Shown here in pieces: positions 1 to 6,224 of a DNA stretch of 19,839 nucleotides (positions within the stretch are counted from its first letter, which is position 1; each line of letters opens with the position of its first letter). This DNA comes from Bacteroidota bacterium (lineage in GTDB: Bacteria > Bacteroidota > Bacteroidia > Flavobacteriales > Flavobacteriaceae), in contig JAJRPL010000164.1 in the NCBI GenBank assembly GCA_024280815.1, forward strand, positions 1 to 19,839, given 5' to 3'. The notes beneath the pieces were generated by a model. That model made no database searches. It was not told the origin of the DNA and saw only the letters and a program-made list of their open reading frames with translations. The position numbers and the translations under genes are program-made.

Positions 1-97
1 ACGTTATTACAAAATTAATTTTTTTCATATCAATTTAATATAAATCAAATATAATTATCATTGTAAATGATGTGATTACTCTCGTTGTGTCATTCAG

Positions 98-173
98 TCC
101 CGAAATTTAGGGAGTAATTAGAAATGAATGAAGTGATGAATTTTAAGTTTATTCTAACCCCTGTATTCAGGGA
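98..173. promoter_or_regulatory. Pair of operator-like dyads
   Basis: Two 16-bp dyads lie at 98-113 (TCCCGAAATTTAGGGA) and 158-173 (CCCCTGTATTCAGGGA), 60 bp apart start to start. They match at 11 of 16 positions (shared pattern CCCnnnATTnAGGGA), and both are followed by a GTnATT-like tail. The first is palindromic except for one base pair; the second contains a perfect 5-bp stem with a TATT loop. They sit upstream of the -7-like box at 220-227, where an activator or repressor could bind. The regulator is unknown, and a binding role is inferred only from repetition and symmetry. Confidence 0.35.
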
Positions 174-219
174 TGTTATTTTCACTAGTTATGGTGCATT
201 TTATCATGAGTGTTGGCTC

Positions 220-227
220 TATCTTTG
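220..227 (+). promoter_or_regulatory. Bacteroidota-type -7 box (TATCTTTG)
   Basis: TATCTTTG fits the Bacteroidota sigma-factor -7 consensus TAnnTTTG exactly. No clear TTG/TTTG -33 element is visible at the expected distance. A transcript starting near 234 would have a leader of about 180 nt before the L,D-transpeptidase start at 413. No convincing small gene lies in that leader. Confidence 0.4.
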
Positions 228-388
228 TAATGTATAAAACAAATATAAATTGAAAGCTATCAAATATGAATTATATGATGCCATATTTATATTACAACTT
301 AGTTTATATGAAGTAAGAAACTAATTTTACACTTAACAACTTTAGTACAAAAATTGTATTAATGTTTAAAACATGATGATATATTCAT

Positions 389-396
389 TAAATTTG
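389..396 (+). promoter_or_regulatory. Second -7 box (TAAATTTG) close to the transpeptidase start
   Basis: TAAATTTG matches TAnnTTTG and lies 16 bp before the ATG at 413, which would give a very short leader. The -33 region is weak. In an AT-rich genome such a match can occur by chance, so this and the box at 220-227 are alternatives or tandem promoters for the same gene. Confidence 0.35.
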
Positions 397-412
397 TAAC
401 CTTAACCCTACT

Positions 413-2071
413 ATGAAAAAAATACTACTATACTCTATTATAATCTTTGCTCTTTTTTCTTGTGCAAAGAAAAAGAATAAAACAGTTAAATCTGAGGATA
501 TTACTGCAATTTCTAAAACAGATTTCAAGACAAATTTTCATAAATATTTCGCTTCAAATCATGATACTATAATTACTTCATCGGTAGCTAATATTAAGAT
601 GGACAGTTTACAATGGGTTCATGATTTTTATAAAGGAATAAATTATGCTACAGTTTGGATTAATGATTCTATACAACTTAACCAAAACGGGAATAGATTA
701 TTACAACAATTACATCAATCTAAAAATTATGGTTTAGATACTAGACTATATCCTTTAGATAAGTTAAGGGATTTAAGCTTAAAATTAAGCGAAATAGAAA
801 AGATAGAGGACAGAGATACTATTGCTGGCCAAATGGATGTTCTACTAACATATTTTTATATGTTACACGGTAAACATTTAAATTATGGTATTTTAGAATC
901 TGTAGAAAAACACACAACTGTACCTAGAAAATCATTTACAATTAACTTACCTAACTATCTAAAACAAGCGTATGAAGCTGATAGTATTATGGAGAAGTTG
1001 TATGATTTACAACCTAAGCATACTGAGTATATTAACTTACAAAAAGGGTTGGAAAAGTATTTAAAAACAGCTTCTTTATCTACAGAAAACGTAAATGTTG
1101 TTAACTTTAGAAAAGATTCTATTGTTTCAAAGGCACAAGCAAAAAAGGCATTGATTTTACATCAATATTTATCTGAAGAAAATAAAGACTCATTGTTTGT
1201 TTCTGCTCTAGAAAAGTTTCAAACAGAACATGCTCTAAAACCAGATGGTGTTGTTGGTTCTAATACTGCAAAAGCGTTATCAGTAAGTCCAAATGAATAT
1301 TATCAACGATTAGTTGTTGATTTAGAGCGTTGGAGATGGAAAAAGCCATTTAGTGCTACACGTATCTATGTAAATATTCCTTCTTATGAATTACAACTGT
1401 TTAAAAATGATAATTTAGTTGAGAAACATATTGTTGTGGTGGGGAGTTATAAAAATCAAACTCCTGAAATGGTAGATTCTTTAAAATATATTATCGCTTA
1501 TCCTTATTGGAATGTGCCTAGAAAAATTTCTGTAAAAGAAATTTTAGGAAAAATTAAAAGAGATTCTACATACTTAACTAGAAATGGATATGAAATAATG
1601 ACTAAAGATAGAGAAACTGTTGATCCTACTATGGTAGATTGGGAGTCTGTGAATAGTAGAAATTTCAATTATCTAATCAGACAAGGTGGTGGAAGTTCAA
1701 ATGCTTTAGGCTTGGTTAAATTTATTTTTCCAAATAAAAATGCCATTTATTTACATGACACACCTTCTAAACGTTTCTTGAAAAGAGAGAGAAGAGCTTA
1801 TAGTCATGGATGTATTAGAGTTCAAAATGCTTTAGAATTAGCTAAATATCTATTAGATGAAGATGTGAATAAATACGATATTAAGACGGTAAAGACTTCT
1901 ATTAAAGAAAAAAAAGAAAGATGGATTCGTTTGAACAACAAGGTGTCAATTTATCTTCAGTATCTTACTACTGCAGCTGATGATTCAGGCAATATCACTT
2001 TTTATGAAGATGTGTATAAGTTGAATAAATCTTTAATGAAAGATATGAGGAAGAGTATCCAACTAAATTAG
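413..2071 (+). CDS. Lipoprotein L,D-transpeptidase, YcbB/LdtD type
   Basis: Predicted to form 3-3 (L,D) cross-links in peptidoglycan, or attach partners to it, from the periplasmic face of a membrane. The N-terminus is a lipoprotein signal with a lipobox ending at Cys17 (LFSC), followed by lysines. Residues about 40-240 form the scaffold region typical of long YcbB-like enzymes. A peptidoglycan-binding domain 1 follows at about 245-292 (FQTEHALKPDGVVG). The YkuD catalytic domain spans about 316-480, with His448 in HDTP and the catalytic motif SHGCIRV containing Cys467. The length (552 aa) fits the E. coli YcbB class. The ATG at 413 places the signal peptide correctly. The gene converges on another transpeptidase gene with 6 bp between the stop codons. 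The enzyme class is clear; the exact cellular role is inferred from the family. Confidence 0.93.
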   Translation: MKKILLYSIIIFALFSCAKKKNKTVKSEDITAISKTDFKTNFHKYFASNHDTIITSSVANIKMDSLQWVHDFYKGINYATVWINDSIQLNQNGNRLLQQLHQSKNYGLDTRLYPLDKLRDLSLKLSEIEKIEDRDTIAGQMDVLLTYFYMLHGKHLNYGILESVEKHTTVPRKSFTINLPNYLKQAYEADSIMEKLYDLQPKHTEYINLQKGLEKYLKTASLSTENVNVVNFRKDSIVSKAQAKKALILHQYLSEENKDSLFVSALEKFQTEHALKPDGVVGSNTAKALSVSPNEYYQRLVVDLERWRWKKPFSATRIYVNIPSYELQLFKNDNLVEKHIVVVGSYKNQTPEMVDSLKYIIAYPYWNVPRKISVKEILGKIKRDSTYLTRNGYEIMTKDRETVDPTMVDWESVNSRNFNYLIRQGGGSSNALGLVKFIFPNKNAIYLHDTPSKRFLKRERRAYSHGCIRVQNALELAKYLLDEDVNKYDIKTVKTSIKEKKERWIRLNNKVSIYLQYLTTAADDSGNITFYEDVYKLNKSLMKDMRKSIQLN

Positions 2072-2097
2072 AAAAGTTTAAGCTTTTACTAATTTAG
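2063..2097. terminator. Shared hairpin across two convergent stop codons
   Basis: A 14-nt arm (2063-2076) pairs with a 15-nt arm (2083-2097) with one bulged base, around a 6-nt loop. The structure includes the TAG of the left gene (2069-2071), the TAA of the right gene (2078-2080 on the minus strand) and its last codons. It would form in both transcripts, as expected of a bidirectional terminator. Neither side has a good U-run after the stem, so it may act more as a 3'-end stabiliser. Confidence 0.5.
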
Positions 2098-2785
2098 ATT
2101 TAGATAAATAATGGTTTTGCGGATAGTAAATAAACAAACAACTACCTTCTTTAATTTTATTAATAATTTTCTTGTAATCTTTTTTTGGTAATGAAGGACA
2201 TCCCCAACTTCTTCCTAAACGTCCATTCTTTTTGATATAATCAGGATTTGCATAATCTGCTTCATGAATACCCACAGCACGTTCTCTTGCTTTATTGTTA
2301 GAATATTCTAATCCGTCTAAACGTAAAGAAAGACCGTGTTTTCCAGAATATGTTTCAGCAGTTTTGTAAAAACCTAAACTAGTTTGATGACTGTTTACTT
2401 TGTTTGAAAAACGTTTGGCAAATTCTGAACCTGAATTTTGACCATGTGCAACCACACTTTTATGTTCAACTGTTTGAGTCTCCATATTGATTAAATAAAA
2501 CCTTTTAGTATTTGCAGAAACACTCATGTCAATAATAGTAAGATATTTAGAATTATTAAGTTTATTATCTTTTTGTAATTTAAGATAACCTTTTAAAGCA
2601 TATTTAAAAGCATCAAAATTTAAATCATTGTCATTAATTTTTTGATAAATATTTTGAGAATACAAAAGAAAAGAACTTTCAGTTTCAGTTTTTTTTGTTT
2701 CAGGTTTAATAGAGTTTTTTGATGCATAAATAGGTGCAACAGCTAGGGTAAGGGTAAGGGATAGGGTTAGAATTTTTTTAAGCAT
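2078..2785 (-). CDS. YkuD_2-type murein L,D-transpeptidase catalytic domain protein
   Basis: A 235-aa exported protein of the YkuD_2 family, related in mechanism to L,D-transpeptidases but distinct in sequence from the left-hand neighbour. The signal peptide is Leu/Thr-rich (MLKKILTLSLTLTLAVAP) with likely cleavage near APIYAS. The catalytic core includes GIHEADYAN with His174 and GRSWGCPSLP with the nucleophile Cys196, the SWGCP variant of the usual SHGC motif. There is no peptidoglycan-binding domain. It probably works in the periplasm on peptidoglycan tetrapeptides, but the true substrate of this subfamily is poorly known. The signal-peptide codons contain four CCC runs (see the G-quadruplex entry). 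A strong hairpin lies 20 bp upstream of the ATG, and no good -7 box is visible between it and the start. Confidence 0.88.
   Translation of the reverse strand: MLKKILTLSLTLTLAVAPIYASKNSIKPETKKTETESSFLLYSQNIYQKINDNDLNFDAFKYALKGYLKLQKDNKLNNSKYLTIIDMSVSANTKRFYLINMETQTVEHKSVVAHGQNSGSEFAKRFSNKVNSHQTSLGFYKTAETYSGKHGLSLRLDGLEYSNNKARERAVGIHEADYANPDYIKKNGRLGRSWGCPSLPKKDYKKIINKIKEGSCLFIYYPQNHYLSKSKLVKA
2746..2766 (+). other. Potential G-quadruplex, telomere-like, in signal-peptide codons
   Basis: Four GGG runs at 2746-2748, 2752-2754, 2758-2760 and 2764-2766 are separated by loops TAA, TAA and ATA. This meets the canonical G3N1-7 rule and resembles telomeric repeats. The G-rich strand is the template for the minus-strand transpeptidase gene, within its first 15 codons; the mRNA carries the C-rich complement encoding alternating Leu, Thr and Ser. 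It is striking in AT-rich DNA. Function is unknown. Confidence 0.55.
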
Positions 2786-2804
2786 AGTTTGTTTTCTTTG
2801 TTAT

Positions 2805-2826
2805 AAAACACCTACTGAGGTGTTTT
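2805..2826. terminator. Perfect 9-bp hairpin flanked by T-runs
   Basis: AAAACACCT pairs perfectly with AGGTGTTTT around an ACTG loop, followed by an extra T on the plus strand and by TTTTAT on the minus strand. It has the form of an intrinsic terminator in both directions. It could end the transcript of the coiled-coil gene, 187 bp past that stop. It also lies only 20 bp before the start of the YkuD_2 gene, where it could act as a leader hairpin. Confidence 0.6.
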
Positions 2827-3012
2827 TCCTACCATAAAATTTTATTCATGACCTTTTTTAAAAAAAGGGAGGAATAAAAAAAGATATTAAATAAGGGAAT
2901 TTAATTCTTGGTATCGAAAAATATTAACAGAAAAAAACAAAATTTATTGTAAAGAGTTATATGAAAAATAAAACTTTAACAAAATAAATAGAATGTTAAG
3001 AAAATGTATGAA

Positions 3013-3639
3013 TTACTTTTTCTTACCTGCTGCTTGATTTGCGTATTTCTGTTTGTTTAATTCGTCTTGTAATTCTCTTCTTAATTTTTGCTCACGTTCA
3101 ATTGAACGTGTTCTGTAATCATTGTATTCTCCCTCTATTTCAGCTTTGTCTTTATTTGCAGCAATAGTAATTGTATTACTACGTTTAAATTTACTAATAA
3201 AAAATAGCAACAAACCAGTTAGCGTTGCAATAATACTCCAAAGTATCGTATTGTATCCAGATTTACTTAAAGGTATACCTAAAAACTTGATGCTGTCTTT
3301 TTCTTCCGTTACAGCAGTTAAATCTCCTTTAATTTTACTTAATTCTGATTTTAAAGTTTCAATTTCATTTTTTTGAGAACTAACAATTGTTCTCTCTTCA
3401 AGTAATTTTTTTCTACCTAAATTTAAAGAGTCAATTACATTTTTTTTAAATTTCCCTATTTCATTAATTTTTATAACTCTATAGTCTTGATACCTACCAG
3501 ATTTTTTATAAAGATAATTGTACTGACTTTCAATGGTACCTTCATTTAAAGAACCTTCAACTTTTTTTGTTTGAGAAAAAGAAGAAAAAGGGATAACAAA
3601 AAACAAGGAAATTAAAATTAGAGATATTAAAAATTTCAT
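3013..3639 (-). CDS. Exported membrane-anchored coiled-coil protein, unknown function
   Basis: A 208-aa protein not assignable to an enzyme family. It starts with a clear signal peptide (MKFLISLILISLFFVIPF, likely cleaved after FSSFSQ). Residues about 60-115 are charged and heptad-like (coiled coil). One transmembrane helix follows at about 131-149 (SIIATLTGLLLFFISKF), then a second charged coiled-coil segment rich in Arg, Glu, Gln and Lys to the end (AAGKKK). The likely topology is N-terminal part outside, C-terminal coil in the cytoplasm. Similar flavobacterial proteins are, to my recollection, often labelled tRNA (guanine-N1)-methyltransferase; nothing here supports that, because the SPOUT fold and its SAM-binding knot are absent. 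A TACTTTTG promoter box upstream suggests its own transcript, separate from the E1 gene 77 bp upstream. Confidence 0.8.
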   Translation of the reverse strand: MKFLISLILISLFFVIPFSSFSQTKKVEGSLNEGTIESQYNYLYKKSGRYQDYRVIKINEIGKFKKNVIDSLNLGRKKLLEERTIVSSQKNEIETLKSELSKIKGDLTAVTEEKDSIKFLGIPLSKSGYNTILWSIIATLTGLLLFFISKFKRSNTITIAANKDKAEIEGEYNDYRTRSIEREQKLRRELQDELNKQKYANQAAGKKK

Positions 3640-3672
3640 TAGTTAAAAATTTATATTTGATTATTTAGTTTC

Positions 3673-3680
3673 CAAAAGTA
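3673..3680 (-). promoter_or_regulatory. -7 box TACTTTTG for the coiled-coil gene
   Basis: On the minus strand the sequence reads TACTTTTG, an exact TAnnTTTG match, ending 33 bp before the ATG at 3639. The box also forms one arm of a 7-bp inverted repeat (CAAAAGT at 3673-3679, ACTTTTG at 3688-3694, 8-nt spacer), which could be an operator or incidental. No clear -33 element. Confidence 0.45.
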
Positions 3681-3716
3681 AAAAATAACTTTTGAACATG
3701 AAAGGTAAAAGCAAAA

Positions 3717-6131
3717 TTAATATAATTTTTTATACTTAATTGGGTTTACTTCATGCATTATGGTGTAAATACTCTCAAAAACATCATCAATTGATGGTTT
3801 AGAGAAGTAATCTCCGTCTGTGCCATAAGCAGGCCTATGGCTTTTAGCTGTTAAAGTTAAAGGCTTACTGTCTAAAAATGGAAACGCATTTTGTTTATTT
3901 ATTATCTCATCTAAAAGATAAGCAGATGCTCCACCTGGCACATCTTCGTCAATAACAATAAGTCTACTGGTTTTTTTAATACTCTTGACTACATCATGAT
4001 TGATATCAAAAGGGAGTAGGGTTTGTGCATCTATAATTTCAATATTAATATCTACTTGAAGTAATTCTTTTGAAGCTTCTTCTACTAGTTTCAATGTTGA
4101 TCCGTAAGAAAGAACTGTAATATCTGTACCTTCTTTTATGGTTTCGACAACCCCAATAGGTGTGGTAAATTGACCGAAATTTGAGGGTAATTTCTCTTTT
4201 AATCTATAGCCGTTTAGGTTTTCAATAACCAATGCTGGTTCATCACTTTTCAATAATGTATTATAAAACCCAGCAGCTTTGGTCATATTTCTAGGTGTTA
4301 AGATGTAAATACCTCTCAATAAATGGATAATTGCTCCCATCGGTGAACCAGAATGCCAAATACCTTCTAATCTATGCCCTCTTGTGCGAATAATTAGTGG
4401 TGCTTTTTGTGTGCCAAATGTTCTATAACGTAGTGTTGCTAAATCATCACTTAAAATTTGCATACCATAGAGTAAATAATCAACATATTGAATTTCAGCA
4501 ATCGGGCGAAGACCTCTCATTGCCATACCAATACCTTGCCCCATGATAGATGTTTCTCTGATGCCAGTATCAGCAACTCTTAGCTTACCATATTTTTTTT
4601 GCAAACCTTCTAAGCCTTGATTTACATCACCAATTTTACCAACATCTTCGCCAAAAATCAATACTTCTTTGTGTTGAGACAATATAGCGTCAAAATTATC
4701 TCTTAAGACAATTCTTGCATCAACAGTTTCAGGGTTGCTTTTATAAGTAGGTTTAATTTCTTTTACAGTTACTGCTGAATTCTTATTCTCACTATATAAA
4801 TGAGCACTATAACAAATATTTTGTTCTCTGGTGTAATTTTTTATCCAATCAATGATTGCTGCTTTTTCGGTATTATTTTCATCCCTGACATAAATAAGAG
4901 ATTTTCTAGCAGCAGAAATGAAATCTTTTTTTATTGGATCTTTACTACTGGCTAAAACATTTTTTAATTTTAAAATAAAAGTTTTATTTACACTTTTATT
5001 TGCTAAATTTTCTAGCAATAATAGCACTTCTTTTCGTGAATTTATAATATTAGGTAAAAAAGCATTCCATGCAGTACGTTTTGCAAGACTGACTTCTTTT
5101 TTTGCGTTTTTTTCAATAGAAATAAGCTCTTCTTCATTGTCAAAAATTTCTATAATCCATGCTTTCATTTTAGCATTACAATCATGCTCTGTTTCCCATT
5201 GTAAGCGTTCTGTAGTCTTGTATCTTTCATGTGACCCTGAAGTAGAATGACCTAAAGGTTGTGTTAATTCTTTTACATGAATTAAAACAGGGACATGCTG
5301 GTTCCTAGCAATTGTTGAAGCTTGAATATATACATCGACTAATTTAGAATAATCCCACCCATTAACAACAAAAATTTCATAGCCATTACTATCTTCTGTA
5401 CGCTGAAACCCTTTTAAAATTTCAGAAATACTTTCCTTGGTAGTTTGTTGTTTTGCATGGACTGAAATTCCATACTCATCATCCCAAATACTAATAACCA
5501 TCGGAATTTGTAACACACCAGCAGCATTTATCGCCTCAAAAAAATGACCTTCTGAAGTGCTGGCATTACCTATGGTACCCCAAGCAATTTCATTACCATT
5601 ATCAGAAAAAGGATTAGTTTCTTTTAATACATCAACATTTCTATAAATTTTGGAAGCTTGGGCCAGACCTAATAAGCGAGGCATTTGACCAGCAGTAGGA
5701 GAGATGTCTGCACTAACATTTTTTCGTTCTAGCTGGTTTTTCCAACTACCATCAGTGTTTAACGTGTGCGTTGTAAAATGACCTCCCATTTGTCTTCCTG
5801 CAGAAAAAGGGTCAGCATTTATATCTGTATGGGCATACATACCTGCAAAAAGTTGTTGAGGTGTTAACTCACCAATAGCCATCATAAAAGTTTGATCTCT
5901 ATAATAGCCAGAACGCCAATCTCCATTTTTAAAGGCTTTAGCTAATGCTAATTGGGGGACTTCTTTACCATCACCAAAAATTCCAAATTTAGCTTTACCC
6001 GTAAGTACTTCTCTTCTACCTAAAAGACTACATTCTCTACTAGTAACAGCAATTCGATAATCTTCTAAGATTTCTTTTTTAAATTCTTTATATGATAGTT
6101 TATGTGCTGCAGTTAATAATTCTTCTGACAT
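3717..6131 (-). CDS. Fused alpha/beta E1 of a 2-oxoacid dehydrogenase (thiamine diphosphate enzyme)
   Basis: Predicted to decarboxylate a 2-oxoacid and pass the acyl group to a lipoyl E2 partner. The alpha part covers about 1-440, the beta part about 462-804 (FGEDVGKIGDV, DTGIRETSIMGQGIG, AEIQYVDY, ending in the C-terminal transketolase domain). The thiamine-diphosphate motif is unusual: GNASTSEG (Asn189) replaces GDG-type, and DDEYGIS (Asp217-Asp218) replaces NN, at the usual spacing. A branched-chain 2-oxoacid substrate is likely from family knowledge but not shown; no E2 or E3 gene is in the window. I chose MSEELL (ATG at 6131, preceded by an AAGGGAT stretch) over an in-frame ATG at 6191, because a promoter box lies between them and the extra 20 residues look unrelated to the family. 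Confidence 0.85.
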   Translation of the reverse strand: MSEELLTAAHKLSYKEFKKEILEDYRIAVTSRECSLLGRREVLTGKAKFGIFGDGKEVPQLALAKAFKNGDWRSGYYRDQTFMMAIGELTPQQLFAGMYAHTDINADPFSAGRQMGGHFTTHTLNTDGSWKNQLERKNVSADISPTAGQMPRLLGLAQASKIYRNVDVLKETNPFSDNGNEIAWGTIGNASTSEGHFFEAINAAGVLQIPMVISIWDDEYGISVHAKQQTTKESISEILKGFQRTEDSNGYEIFVVNGWDYSKLVDVYIQASTIARNQHVPVLIHVKELTQPLGHSTSGSHERYKTTERLQWETEHDCNAKMKAWIIEIFDNEEELISIEKNAKKEVSLAKRTAWNAFLPNIINSRKEVLLLLENLANKSVNKTFILKLKNVLASSKDPIKKDFISAARKSLIYVRDENNTEKAAIIDWIKNYTREQNICYSAHLYSENKNSAVTVKEIKPTYKSNPETVDARIVLRDNFDAILSQHKEVLIFGEDVGKIGDVNQGLEGLQKKYGKLRVADTGIRETSIMGQGIGMAMRGLRPIAEIQYVDYLLYGMQILSDDLATLRYRTFGTQKAPLIIRTRGHRLEGIWHSGSPMGAIIHLLRGIYILTPRNMTKAAGFYNTLLKSDEPALVIENLNGYRLKEKLPSNFGQFTTPIGVVETIKEGTDITVLSYGSTLKLVEEASKELLQVDINIEIIDAQTLLPFDINHDVVKSIKKTSRLIVIDEDVPGGASAYLLDEIINKQNAFPFLDSKPLTLTAKSHRPAYGTDGDYFSKPSIDDVFESIYTIMHEVNPIKYKKLY

Positions 6132-6155
6132 ATATCCCTTTAGTTTGTAGTTTTG

Positions 6156-6163
6156 CGAAAATA
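6156..6163 (-). promoter_or_regulatory. -7-like box TATTTTCG for the E1 gene
   Basis: The minus strand reads TATTTTCG, one mismatch from TAnnTTTG, 24 bp before the ATG at 6131. It supports a short leader and excludes the upstream in-frame ATG at 6191. A TTGAC occurs further upstream but 25 bp away, longer than usual. Confidence 0.4.
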
Positions 6164-6206
6164 CAATTTTAAGAGCAGAAATAAAAGTCAATGAGACTTC
6201 AATGTT

Positions 6207-6224
6207 GGTTTTTTAATAAAAACC
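6207..6224 (-). terminator. Weak hairpin at the stop codon of the M1-like gene
   Basis: GGTTTTT and AAAAACC can pair around a 4-nt loop, overlapping the last codons and TAA of the 933-residue protein gene. Only two G-C pairs per arm, and no following U-run on the minus strand. It may be a weak end point before the E1 promoter. Confidence 0.2.

Noticed and set aside
124..237. 37-codon open frame in the left leader
   Set aside because: It spans the second dyad and the exact -7 box, has no ribosome-binding signal and no recognisable protein features.
4918..5250. Plus-strand open frame inside the E1 gene
   Set aside because: Antisense shadow of a well-supported coding frame; composition is that of reversed codons and no promoter or domain is seen.
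6132..6191. In-frame extension of the E1 gene to an ATG at 6191
   Set aside because: It contains the likely promoter box (6156-6163), and the 20 extra residues do not resemble E1 N-termini. The ATG at 6131 has a better context.
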